A stretch of 64,000 nucleotides of DNA from the NCBI RefSeq assembly GCF_014207955.1, contig NZ_JACHLK010000013.1:1-64000 (forward strand). The letters are read 5' to 3'. The position numbers were made by a program, and so were the translations under genes. The notes beneath the pieces were generated by a model. That model made no database searches. It worked only from the letters and a program-made list of their open reading frames with translations, and had not been told where the DNA came from. Of the stretch, positions 48,788-57,444 are shown in pieces (the stretch's first letter is position 1; each line of letters begins with the position of its first letter). This DNA is from Acidovorax soli (lineage in GTDB: Bacteria; Pseudomonadota; Gammaproteobacteria; Burkholderiales; Burkholderiaceae_C).

Positions 48788-50572
48788 TTGACCACCGACA
48801 CCCTCATCCTGCTGGCCGCGCTGGCCCTTGTCCTGTTGCTGCTGGTGATCGTGCTGCTGCGCCGCCCGCGCGTCGATCTGCCCCCTGAGTTGGTGGCCCG
48901 CCTGCAGGCCCTGGAGCAGACGGCCCAGGCCACCCAGCTGGCCGTGGCCCGTAACGACGGGGCCATGGAGTCCCTGGCGCAGCAGATGCGCGGCTTCACG
49001 CAGACCACGCAGGCCACGCTGGAGACGGTGCGCCATGCGGTGGACGAGCGCCTGGCCCAGGCGGTGGCCGAGTCGCGCACCGGCCGCGCCGAGCTGCTGG
49101 CGGCCTTTGGCGGGTTCGAGCAGCGGCTGGAGCAGCGCATCGAAGGCCTGCAGCAGGTGGTGGCCGGCCGGCTCGAAGACAGCCGCAAAGCCCTGCTGGA
49201 GAATCTGGCCCAGGGCCAGGCCGATGCGGCCGTGGCGCGCAAGGAGCTGTCGGACACGCTCACCGGCTTTCGCTCCGAACTCACCACCACCACGGGCGCG
49301 CTGGCGGCCGAGAGCGTCAAGTCGCGCGAGGCCATGGCCGAGAGCGGGGCGCTGTTCGAGAAGCGCATCCAGGAGCGCTTCGAGGCCCTGACCCTGGCCA
49401 CGCGCACCACGCTCGATTCGCTCAAGGGCGACATCCAGAGCCAATTGGGCACCATGTCTGGCGCGCTCAAAGACCAGCTCGAAGCCAACGGCCACCAGAT
49501 CCGCAACCAGTTCGCCGTGCTGCAGGATGCCGTCTCGCAGCAGCTCACCGGCATGCTGCAGGGCAGCCAGACCAATGCCGAGCAGTTGCGCAACGCGCTC
49601 AACGAGCGCCTGGCCGCCATCCAGGCGGACAACTCCACCAAGCTCGAAGAGATGCGCCGCACGGTGGACGAAAAACTGCACGCCACGCTGGAGCAGCGCC
49701 TGGGCGAATCGTTCAAGCTCGTGAGCGACCGGCTGGAGCAGGTGCACAAGGGCCTGGGGGAGATGCAGACCCTGGCCGGCAGCGTGGGGGACCTCAAGCG
49801 CGTGATGACCAACGTGAAGTCGCGCGGTACCTGGGGCGAAATGCAGCTCGGCGCCATCATCGAGAACGTGCTCACGCCCGACCAGTTCGCGCGCAACGTC
49901 AAGACCGTGCCGGGCAGCGACGACCTGGTGGAATTCGCCATCCGCCTGCCCGGGCGCAGCGACGAGCACCCCGTGTGGCTGCCCATCGACTCCAAGTACC
50001 CGGTGGAGCAGTACCAGCGCCTGCTCGATGCGCACGACACGGCGGACAAGGGGCTCATCGCCTCGGCCGGCAATGCCTTCGAAGCCTCGATCAAGCTCGA
50101 AGCCAAAAAGATCTTCAGCAAGTACGTCTCGCCGCCGCACACCACCGACTTCGCGGTGCTCTACCTGCCCACCGAGGGCCTGTTTGCCGAGGTGATCCGC
50201 CGCCCGGGCCTGGTGGAGGCCTTGCAGAACGACTCGCGTGTGATGATCACCGGCCCGGCCAACCTGGCGGCCATGCTCAACAGCCTGCAGATGGGCTTCA
50301 AGACCCTGGCCATCGAGAAGCGCTCGTCCGAAGTCTGGAGCCTTCTGGGCATGGTCAAGACCGAGTTCGCCAAGTTCGGCGATGTGGTGGAGGCGACCAA
50401 GAAATCCATCGACTCGGCCGCCAAGCGTTTTGAGGAAGTGGGCGTGCGCACCCGCGCCATCCAGCGCCGGCTGCGCGACGTGCAGGACCTGCCCGCGCCC
50501 GATGCGAGCGGCGCCGTGCCCAAGCTCAGGCCCCCGATGTCGGCCGCCGACGCACAGGACGAGCTGCTGTGA
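48788..50572 (+). CDS. rmuC: DNA recombination protein RmuC
   Basis: A 594-residue protein. An N-terminal TM anchor (LILLAALALVLLLLVIVLL) is followed by a long coiled-coil region (about 40-330, rich in Leu/Glu/Gln/Arg heptads) and the C-terminal RmuC nuclease-like domain (about 340-560: RGTWGEMQLGAIIENVL, LPIDSKYPVEQYQRLLDA, TDFAVLYLPTEGLF). The only start giving the anchor is TTG 48788. Its stop overlaps the MFS start (GTGA). RmuC limits inversion and recombination at short repeats in E. coli. Confidence 0.92.
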   Translation: MTTDTLILLAALALVLLLLVIVLLRRPRVDLPPELVARLQALEQTAQATQLAVARNDGAMESLAQQMRGFTQTTQATLETVRHAVDERLAQAVAESRTGRAELLAAFGGFEQRLEQRIEGLQQVVAGRLEDSRKALLENLAQGQADAAVARKELSDTLTGFRSELTTTTGALAAESVKSREAMAESGALFEKRIQERFEALTLATRTTLDSLKGDIQSQLGTMSGALKDQLEANGHQIRNQFAVLQDAVSQQLTGMLQGSQTNAEQLRNALNERLAAIQADNSTKLEEMRRTVDEKLHATLEQRLGESFKLVSDRLEQVHKGLGEMQTLAGSVGDLKRVMTNVKSRGTWGEMQLGAIIENVLTPDQFARNVKTVPGSDDLVEFAIRLPGRSDEHPVWLPIDSKYPVEQYQRLLDAHDTADKGLIASAGNAFEASIKLEAKKIFSKYVSPPHTTDFAVLYLPTEGLFAEVIRRPGLVEALQNDSRVMITGPANLAAMLNSLQMGFKTLAIEKRSSEVWSLLGMVKTEFAKFGDVVEATKKSIDSAAKRFEEVGVRTRAIQRRLRDVQDLPAPDASGAVPKLRPPMSAADAQDELL

Positions 50573-51750
50573 ACGTCGCGCTGGCCCGCCTGATCGCCGG
50601 CCAGATCTGCGTGCACGCCTGCATGGCGGGTATGCGGCTGGCCGCCCCCCTGCTCGCGCTGCGCGAGGGCTACAGTGCCGCCGCCGTGGGCGTGCTGCTG
50701 GCGCTGTTCGCGCTCACGCAGGTGTTCCTGGCCCTGCCGGCGGGGCGCTATGCCGACCGCCATGGCCTCAAGCGCCCGGTGGGCTATGCCGTGGCCGTGG
50801 CCACCGCAGGCGCCGCTGCCGCGCTGGTGTTCCCGGTGTTCCCCGTGCTGTGCCTGGCGGCGCTGGCCACCGGCGGCGCCACGGGCGCGGCCACGATTGC
50901 GCTGCAGCGCCACGTGGGGCGCGCCGCGCACGATGCCACGGCGCTCAAGCAGGTGTTCAGCTGGCTGGCCATCGGGCCGGCCGTGTCCAACTTCCTCGGG
51001 CCGTTCTGCGCCGGTCTCATGATCGACCATGGCGGCGTTGTCGCCGGCGACACCCAGGGCTACCGCGCGGCCTTCGCGCTGATGGCGCTGCTGCCGCTGG
51101 CCACCTGGTTCTGGGTGCGCAGCACCGAGGAGCTGCCCCCCGTGATCGCCGCAGCCGGGGGCCCGCCCCAGCGCGCCTGGGATCTGATGAACGAGGTGCC
51201 CTTTCGGCGTCTGCTCATCGTCAACTGGATCCTGTCCTCGTGCTGGGATGTGCACACCTTCGTCGTGCCGCTGATCGGGCACGAGCGCGGGCTGTCGGCC
51301 TCGGTCATCGGCTCCATCCTGGGCGCCTTCGCGATTGCCGCGGCCCTCATCCGGGTGCTGATGCCCCTGGTGGCCGAGCACCTGCGCGAGCGCGTGGTGG
51401 TGGCCGTGGCCATGGTCGCCACGGCGGTGCTGTTCGCGGTCTATCCCGTGATGCCCACCGCGCTCACCATGGGCGTGTGCTCGGTGCTGCTGGGCTTTGC
51501 GCTCGGCTCGGTGCAGCCCATGGTGATGAGCCTGCTGCACCAGATCACGCCACCCCACCGCCACGGCGAGGCGCTGGGCCTGCGCCTCATGGCCATCAAC
51601 GCATCGAGCGTGCTCATGCCCATGCTGTTCGGCAGTGCCGGCGCTGTGATCGGTGTGGGCGGGGTGTTCTGGGTGGTGGGCGCCGCCGTGGGGGCCGGGG
51701 CGCGCATGGCCTGGAACATGGGCAAGCCGGAAGCTGGCCACAGCCACTGA
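50569..51750 (+). CDS. MFS transporter
   Basis: A 393-residue major facilitator with 12 predicted helices; the loop-2 motif is GRYADRHGLKRPVGYAVAVA. GTG 50569 overlaps the rmuC stop (GTGA), implying coupling, though the two functions have no known link. Substrate unknown. Confidence 0.9.
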   Translation: MNVALARLIAGQICVHACMAGMRLAAPLLALREGYSAAAVGVLLALFALTQVFLALPAGRYADRHGLKRPVGYAVAVATAGAAAALVFPVFPVLCLAALATGGATGAATIALQRHVGRAAHDATALKQVFSWLAIGPAVSNFLGPFCAGLMIDHGGVVAGDTQGYRAAFALMALLPLATWFWVRSTEELPPVIAAAGGPPQRAWDLMNEVPFRRLLIVNWILSSCWDVHTFVVPLIGHERGLSASVIGSILGAFAIAAALIRVLMPLVAEHLRERVVVAVAMVATAVLFAVYPVMPTALTMGVCSVLLGFALGSVQPMVMSLLHQITPPHRHGEALGLRLMAINASSVLMPMLFGSAGAVIGVGGVFWVVGAAVGAGARMAWNMGKPEAGHSH

Positions 51751-51940
51751 TGTGGCCACCGGCGCGCGGGCGCCTGTTTGTAAAAATCCGCCTGCGCCGC
51801 CGAAATCGGAGTAGATTCCGGTAGCGTCTGCTCACATCGTTTGCAAAAAGCTGCAGGACGGGCCCGGTTTCTCGGGCCGCCTGCGGTGTTTCTGTGGCTG
51901 TGTCGAGCCTGGACGCCCAACCCGCATGAGGAGACTTCCC

Positions 51941-53281
51941 ATGGGTGTTTTTCGTCTTGCCCGCGGCGGTGCATGGCCGCTGGCCCTTTCATCCTGGCTG
52001 TGGCTCGCGCCCACGGGGATGGCGCAGGCCGATGCGCTGGTCGACCAGGCGAGTGCCCTGGTGCAGCGCGGCGCGGCACGCGAGGCCTTCGATCTGCTCG
52101 ACCCGCAGGAAGCGGCGCGCGCTGGCGACCCGGCCTTCGATGCCGCCATGGGCCGCGCCGCGCATGCTGCCGGCCAGTACAGCCGTGCCGTGCTGGCCTG
52201 GGAGCGCGTGGTGGCGGCGCGGCCGGACGATATGGAAGCCCAGGTGGCCCTGGCCCGCGCCCTCTACGCCGTGGGTGACCAGCGCGCGGTGCTGGCGCTG
52301 TCCGAGCGGGCGCGTGCGCTGGGCATCCCGGTGGATGCTGCGCTCAGCATCGACCAGTTCCTCGTGTCCTACGACCGGACTTCGGGCGACGGTGGCTCCA
52401 GCCTCAAGGGCTATGCCGAGCTGGCCCTGGGCCATGACTCCAACGTCAACGCCGGGCCGGCCTCGATGCTGCTGCCCTCACCCGTGCCGGGCACGCCGGC
52501 CTGGACGCTGGCGCCCTCGGCCCTGGCGCGGTCCTCGGATTTCCTGGCCGCGCTGGTGGCGGTGCGCGGGCGCTATGTGATGGACGCGCGTTGGTCCCTG
52601 GTCGGCGCGGCCGCCGGTACGCCGCGGCGCAACGAGGGTGGGGCAGGGGCCTTCGATTCCGACCAGTTCGACGCCAGTGCGGGCGTGGCCTGGCGCGCGG
52701 AGCGCCACGAACTGATCCTGCAGGGGCAGGGCTCCTACTATGCGCTCGACGGTACGCGCCTGCGCAGCATCGGCGGCGTGCTGGGCGAATGGATCTACCG
52801 GATCGACGGCTACCGGCAGTGGGGCAGCTTCCTGCAATCGGCGCGCCTGCACTACCCCACGCAGCCACTGCGCGATGTGCAGCGCACGGTGGCGGGCACC
52901 TCGTACGCCCATGTGTTCCGCGATGGCAGCCTGGCCTATGCGGGCGTGCATGGCGGGCGCGAGGAACCCGATGCGGCCGGCGTGGACTACCTGGGCCACC
53001 GGCTGGTCGGCTTGCGTGCGGGCGGCCAGTTGGCGCTGGCGCGCAACTGGGCCCTGTTCGCCAATCTGGACTGGGAGCGGCGCCGCTATGGCGCGCCCGA
53101 CCCCTTCTTTGCCGTGGTGCGGCGCGACCGGCAGGTGAATGCCTCGCTGGGGGTGTCGTGGATACCCGCCACGGCCTGGCGCGTCACGCCGCAGTGGACG
53201 GGCACGCACAACGATTCCACGCTGCCGGTGTCCGAGTACCGGCGGCGCATCTGGTCCGTCACCGTACGCCGCGAGTTCTAG
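51941..53281 (+). CDS. Slam-like (DUF560) outer membrane protein with TPR domain
   Basis: A 446-residue protein. Signal peptide to about MAQA (residue 29); a periplasmic TPR-like helical domain to about 140 (RAAHAAGQYSRAVLAWERVV, MEAQVALARALYAVGDQRA); then a beta-barrel of the DUF560/Slam type from about 155 (LGHDSNVNAGP) to the C-terminal aromatic residue (VTVRREF). ATG 51941 has AGGAG at 7 bases. Slam proteins translocate surface lipoproteins or haemophores (family knowledge). It precedes a FecR-domain gene. Confidence 0.85.
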   Translation: MGVFRLARGGAWPLALSSWLWLAPTGMAQADALVDQASALVQRGAAREAFDLLDPQEAARAGDPAFDAAMGRAAHAAGQYSRAVLAWERVVAARPDDMEAQVALARALYAVGDQRAVLALSERARALGIPVDAALSIDQFLVSYDRTSGDGGSSLKGYAELALGHDSNVNAGPASMLLPSPVPGTPAWTLAPSALARSSDFLAALVAVRGRYVMDARWSLVGAAAGTPRRNEGGAGAFDSDQFDASAGVAWRAERHELILQGQGSYYALDGTRLRSIGGVLGEWIYRIDGYRQWGSFLQSARLHYPTQPLRDVQRTVAGTSYAHVFRDGSLAYAGVHGGREEPDAAGVDYLGHRLVGLRAGGQLALARNWALFANLDWERRRYGAPDPFFAVVRRDRQVNASLGVSWIPATAWRVTPQWTGTHNDSTLPVSEYRRRIWSVTVRREF

Positions 53282-53282
53282 A

Positions 53283-53395
53283 TGACCCCCCTGAGTCGCT
53301 TCGCGCCTTCCCCCCAGGGGGACGCCGCCCCTGCGGCGGGGCGGCCCTTGCACGGCGGCGCTGGACTGGGCCTCGCCAGTTTCCTGGAGCGGGGA
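53283..53395 (+). repeat. Palindromic intergenic repeat element
   Basis: Starts CCCCCTGAGTCGCTTCGCGC plus CTTCCCCCC, one mismatch from the block at 7107, continues with AGGGGGACG, GCGGCGGGGCGGCCCTTGCA and CGGCGGCGCTGGAC. It fills the gap between the Slam-like and FecR genes. Confidence 0.75.
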
Positions 53396-53421
53396 AAGAA
53401 GAAAGACCAAGGAGGTGTTGC

Positions 53422-54507
53422 ATGAACCCCGAACCTCGCCTGTCCCGCATTGCGCTGCTGATGGCCATGGTGGCTGCCTGGCCGGCTTCCACCCTGGCCG
53501 CCGCCGGCCTGGTGCAGTTCGCCACCGGCGAGGTCAGCCTGCGCCGGGGCGATGCCACGGGCAGTGTGGCCAAGGGTGCCGAAGTGGACACGGGGGATGT
53601 GCTGCTGACCGGCAGCGCAGGCCGCGCGCAGATCCGCTTCACCGACGGCGGCCTGGTGGCGCTGTACCCGGATTCGCAGTTCACCGTGACCCGGTACTCC
53701 GACAGCGGCGACGTGGCGCAGGACGGCTTTGCGGTGACCTTGCTGCGTGGCGGCATGCGGGCGATCACCGGTCTGATCGGCAAGCGCAACCCGGGCAGCT
53801 ACAAGGTCACCACGCCCACGGCGGTGGTCGGTATCCGTGGCTCGGCCTTCCTGGTGGGCTTCAATGCGCAGGGCCAGCTCACGGTGGCGGGTGAGCAGGA
53901 CGAGATCGAAGTCTGTACCGAGGCCGGCTGCGTGGGCGTGAAGGCCGGCGAGTCGGTGCTGGTGCTCTCCAGCCAGAAACTGCCGGTGTACACCCATACC
54001 CGCGCGCTGCTGCCCCTGCCGGCGCTGCCCTGGCCGCAGACGGCGGGCGACCAACTGCGCGATGGCCACCGCAGCAGCGTGTTCGTGATTCCGCAGTTGC
54101 CGCCCCCACCGCCCCCTGTGCATGTACCGCCCCCACCGCATGTGGAGGATCCGGTGGTGCCGCTGCCAACGCCGACCCCGCCCTCGCCGGTCCCCGTGCC
54201 TGCGCCTGCGCCGGTTCCGGCACCGGTGCCTGCGCCCGTTCCGGTGCCACCCCCACCGACCACGCAGGTGCCCACTCCGGCACCGCCCACCACCGGTACA
54301 GGGACCACCACGACGCCCGGCACCACCACGCCGCCTGCGACCACCACGCCGCCTGCGACCACACCGCCGACGACCACGCCACCTGCCACCACCACGCCAC
54401 CGACCACCACACCGCCCCGGCCGGTGCCACCGCCGCCGACCACGCCGATCTTCGTGCTGCCGCCCGGGGTGATCCTGCTGCCCCCGGCACCGCCACCGAT
54501 ACGCTGA
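53422..54507 (+). CDS. FecR domain protein with Pro/Thr-rich tail
   Basis: A 361-residue secreted protein. Signal peptide to about LAAA (residue 28). The FecR domain lies at about 40-150 (VSLRRGDATGSVAKGAEVDTG in pieces, ARAQIRFTDGGLVALYPDS, VTTPTAVVGIRGSAFLV). Two Cys (EVCTEAGCVGV) follow. The last 140 residues are Pro-rich, with repeats of PAPVPAPVP and TTPPATTTPP types that would form a stiff extended stalk. AAGGAGG gives a strong ribosome-binding site. Together with the Slam-like gene it suggests a surface-exposed adhesin or exported protein system (inference). Confidence 0.85.
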   Translation: MNPEPRLSRIALLMAMVAAWPASTLAAAGLVQFATGEVSLRRGDATGSVAKGAEVDTGDVLLTGSAGRAQIRFTDGGLVALYPDSQFTVTRYSDSGDVAQDGFAVTLLRGGMRAITGLIGKRNPGSYKVTTPTAVVGIRGSAFLVGFNAQGQLTVAGEQDEIEVCTEAGCVGVKAGESVLVLSSQKLPVYTHTRALLPLPALPWPQTAGDQLRDGHRSSVFVIPQLPPPPPPVHVPPPPHVEDPVVPLPTPTPPSPVPVPAPAPVPAPVPAPVPVPPPPTTQVPTPAPPTTGTGTTTTPGTTTPPATTTPPATTPPTTTPPATTTPPTTTPPRPVPPPPTTPIFVLPPGVILLPPAPPPIR

Positions 54508-54514
54508 GGGCGTT

Positions 54515-54549
54515 GCGGCCCCGGGGCTGCCTCCGCTGGCGGGGGCCGC
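54515..54549. terminator. GC-rich hairpin between FecR and LOG genes
   Basis: GCGGCCCC (54515-54522) and GGGGCCGC (54542-54549) form a perfect 8-bp stem between convergent genes. No T-run, so termination is only probable. Confidence 0.5.
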
Positions 54550-54553
54550 GGGG

Positions 54554-55417
54554 TCAGATCTTGTAGAAGGCCTTGATCAGGTCCCAGGCTTCCTGGGGGT
54601 CATCGGTGTAGTGGAAGAGCTTCAAGTCCTGCGGCGAGATCGTGCCTTCTTCGACCAGTACATCGAAGTTGACGAGGCGCTTCCAGTAGTCGGTGCCGAA
54701 GAGCACGATGGGCACGGGCTTGGCCTTGCCGGTTTGCACCAGGGTCAGCACCTCGAACAGCTCGTCCAGCGTGCCGAAGCCGCCCGGGAAGGCCACCAGC
54801 GCCTTGGCGCGCATCATGAAATGCATCTTGCGCAGTGCGAAGTAGTGGAACTTGTAGCACAGCGAGGGCGAGATGAAGCGGTTGCCGCTCTGCTCGTGCG
54901 GCAGGGCGATGTTCAGGCCCACGTTGAGCGCACCCACATCGTGGGCACCGCGGTTGGCGGCCTCCATGATGCCGGGGCCGCCGCCGGTGCACACGTAGAT
55001 GCGGTCGGCCGGCGCATTGCGCTCGCTGTGCTCGGCCACCAGGCGGGCGAATTGGCGCGCCAGGTCGTAGTAGCGCGCATTGCGCACCGCCAGCCGGGCC
55101 TTGGCAATGGCGGCCTCGTCGCCCGCAGCCTCGGCCGCGGCCAGGAGTTCGGCCGCCTCGTCGGGGGCGACGAAGCGTGCGCTGCCATAGACCACCACGG
55201 TGCTCTCGATGCCCTGCGCGGCCTGGCCGAGGTCGGGCTTGAGCATCTCCAGCTGGAAGCGGATGCCACGCGTCTCGCGGCGGAACAGGAACTCGGGGTC
55301 GGCGAACGCCAGGCGGTAGGCGTCGGCGTGCAGGGGGTTGCCGTTGGCGGCGTGGTTTTGCAGCTCTGCCCAGGCATCGGCCAGGCGGCTCTCGTTGAGT
55401 TGGGTGTTTGCGTCCAT
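54554..55417 (-). CDS. LOG family protein (long form)
   Basis: A 287-residue TIGR00730 Rossmann protein. A helical N-terminal extension of about 70 residues (HADAYRLAFADPEFLFRRET) precedes the core VVVYGSARFV, CTGGGPGIMEAANRGA and the diagnostic PGGFGTLDELFEVLTL. ATG 55417; another ATG lies 9 bases upstream. It may act as a nucleotide phosphoribohydrolase, as for other LOG proteins. It follows the flagellar genes by 53 bases but probably has no flagellar role. Confidence 0.9.
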   Translation of the reverse strand: MDANTQLNESRLADAWAELQNHAANGNPLHADAYRLAFADPEFLFRRETRGIRFQLEMLKPDLGQAAQGIESTVVVYGSARFVAPDEAAELLAAAEAAGDEAAIAKARLAVRNARYYDLARQFARLVAEHSERNAPADRIYVCTGGGPGIMEAANRGAHDVGALNVGLNIALPHEQSGNRFISPSLCYKFHYFALRKMHFMMRAKALVAFPGGFGTLDELFEVLTLVQTGKAKPVPIVLFGTDYWKRLVNFDVLVEEGTISPQDLKLFHYTDDPQEAWDLIKAFYKI

Positions 55418-55470
55418 AGGCCCCATTGTGGCGCGGATTCCGGGCCGCGGCACCTGCCGGGCTGCCTGCG

Positions 55471-56517
55471 TCAGCCCAGTGCCAGCAGCCGGTCGATGCG
55501 CGGGCGCGGCAGGCCCAGCAGGCTGGGCGAGAGCGTGGCCAGCAGCGGGTAGTTGGCCTCTGCCGTCTGCTCGGTGAAGCTGTCGGCAAAGCGCTGTGCG
55601 GCCGGTGCCCCCTGCGCTGCGGCAGACCGGTCGAGCGCCTGGCCCGCTGCGGCCAGGCTGCGCTCGATCACGCTGCGGCTGTGCTGGCCCTGCTGCTCGG
55701 CGCGCAGGATCTGGGGCAGGGCCTGGCGCAGGCCTTCGGGCGTGTCGAGCTGCCAGTGTTCGGGGGCCAGCAGCGGGGTTTCGGGCTCGGTGCGGGCGCG
55801 CACGAACTGGCCGGTCGGAAAGCGCTTGCCTTCGCCCTTGACGCTGAGCTGGTCGCGCACGCGCGGCCATTCGGTTTCGGCCACGCTGAACTCGACGTCG
55901 CCCTGCCTGCTGGCATGCGCGCGGATGCCGGCCGGGGCCAGTGCCTGGTCCAGGCGCCGGGCCTGGGCCTCGGGGGGCAGGTCCGGGTCCAGGCGCACGC
56001 CCATGGCCTGGCGCTGTGTGCCGGTGAGGGAGAACGCCACGGTCTCGGCGCTGGCCGCTGCCAGGGTCCGGGAGTCCAGCCCGCGCAGGCGAAAGCGCTG
56101 CCGGGCCGGCGCCTCGGGGCTGTAGGCGAGCTGGCTGTCCAGGCGGTAGCCGCTGCGCTCGGGGCGCGCCGCCCACAGCTGCGCCAGGCGCCTGTGTGCA
56201 CCGTCGAGGGCGCTGGTGGTGGGCGCGCTGCCCGTGAGCTGGCGGCTGATCTGCCCCTTGAGCTGCTGCAGCTGGCCCGACAGCTCGTCAAGGAACGACA
56301 GCGCCTGCTGGGCGTTTGCCACGTTCTGGTTGAACTGTGGCGGGACCACGCCCGCTCCGGAGCGCGGCAAGGTGAAATGGCTGGCCGGCAGCGTGGCCGG
56401 TGCGGGTGCGGCCGCAACGGCCGCCATCGACTCGGGGCGCTGGGCCGGGCCAGCTGCACCGACTCGGGCGGACAGGGCCGTGCTGTGGTCGGGGCCGGAA
56501 AGCGCTGGGAGCTGCAT
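55471..56517 (-). CDS. Hypothetical protein encoded at the end of the flagellar operon
   Basis: A 348-residue protein I do not recognise. ATG 56517 overlaps the flgL stop (TGATG), so it is made with the flagellar proteins. It has an Ala/Pro-rich N-terminus, a helical segment ANAQQALSFLDELSGQLQQL at about 68-87 and further Gln/Leu-rich helices, with Ala/Arg-rich linkers. There is no signal peptide and no TM segment. It could be a secreted hook-associated or flagellin-related protein, or a cytosolic factor; neither is supported by a motif. Confidence 0.6.
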   Translation of the reverse strand: MQLPALSGPDHSTALSARVGAAGPAQRPESMAAVAAAPAPATLPASHFTLPRSGAGVVPPQFNQNVANAQQALSFLDELSGQLQQLKGQISRQLTGSAPTTSALDGAHRRLAQLWAARPERSGYRLDSQLAYSPEAPARQRFRLRGLDSRTLAAASAETVAFSLTGTQRQAMGVRLDPDLPPEAQARRLDQALAPAGIRAHASRQGDVEFSVAETEWPRVRDQLSVKGEGKRFPTGQFVRARTEPETPLLAPEHWQLDTPEGLRQALPQILRAEQQGQHSRSVIERSLAAAGQALDRSAAAQGAPAAQRFADSFTEQTAEANYPLLATLSPSLLGLPRPRIDRLLALG

Positions 56518-57425
56518 CAGATCAGGTCGAAAAGGGACAGTCCGCTGACCTTGCTGTAGGACTTCTGCGTGGCCTGCAGCGCTGTGCTGTAGGCGCTCAG
56601 GCGCGTCGCGGCCTCGCCGTAGTCGAGCTGGCCCAGCGTGATCATGGACTGCTGGTTGGCCACGCTGACGCTGCCATGGTTGCTGTCCAGCGTGTCCAGG
56701 ATGTTCTGCGCACCGCCCAGGCCGGCGATCTTGCCGTTGACGCTGCTCAGCGTGTCGTCCAGGCTTTGCAGGGTGGCCGCCACGACCGCGCGCGTGGCGG
56801 GGTTGTTGGCGCTCACACCCGGCACGCTCAGGGTGTTGGCGGCGGTGTCCAGTTGGTTGAGCAGGTCGTCCATCTCGTCCAGGCTCACGTTGGCCGCCTG
56901 GGTGATGCCTTCGCCCACCACCACCGCCTGCCGGGCCGTGTTGCCCGTGAACTGGTAGCGCGGCGAGGCACCGGCGCCGTTGTCGGTGATCGTCGGCGCA
57001 TTCGTGAGCGTGCCCGAGAACAGCGAGCGGCCTTCCTGGTCCTTGGTGTTGGCGGTGTAGAACAGGCTGTCGCGCAGTGCGGCCAGCGAGCTCGACATGG
57101 CCTGCAGGTCCTCCGAGGCATTGGCGCCGTCGGCGGCCCAGACCATGAGGTCGCGCGCGTCCAGCATGTCCTTGACGGTGCTGCCGAGCGTGGTCTCGTT
57201 CTGGGTGAGGCGCGTCTTGAGCGCCGCGATGTTGTCGCGGTACTGGGTGAGCGTGGCCTCCTCGCGCACCATGCGCGACAGGCGCACGTTTGCCACGGGG
57301 TTGTCCGAGGGCAGCAGGTAGCGCTGGCCCGAGGCCATCTGCTTCATCACATGTTCCAGGCGCGCATTGGCGTTCTGCAAGGCCTGGTTCATCGTGGCGT
57401 GGTACTGGGTGCTGGAAATGCGCAT
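56517..57425 (-). CDS. flgL: Flagellar hook-associated protein 3 (hook-filament junction)
   Basis: A 302-residue junction protein. The flagellin-like N-terminal coil is visible (MRISSTQYHATMNQALQNAN, SGQRYLLPSDNPVANVRLSR), as is the C-terminal coil (LGQLDYGEAATRLSAYSTAL, SLFDLI). Length is short-normal. It follows flgK by 19 bases. Confidence 0.95.
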   Translation of the reverse strand: MRISSTQYHATMNQALQNANARLEHVMKQMASGQRYLLPSDNPVANVRLSRMVREEATLTQYRDNIAALKTRLTQNETTLGSTVKDMLDARDLMVWAADGANASEDLQAMSSSLAALRDSLFYTANTKDQEGRSLFSGTLTNAPTITDNGAGASPRYQFTGNTARQAVVVGEGITQAANVSLDEMDDLLNQLDTAANTLSVPGVSANNPATRAVVAATLQSLDDTLSSVNGKIAGLGGAQNILDTLDSNHGSVSVANQQSMITLGQLDYGEAATRLSAYSTALQATQKSYSKVSGLSLFDLI

Positions 57426-57444
57426 GCCGGTTCCTGGGAGTGTC

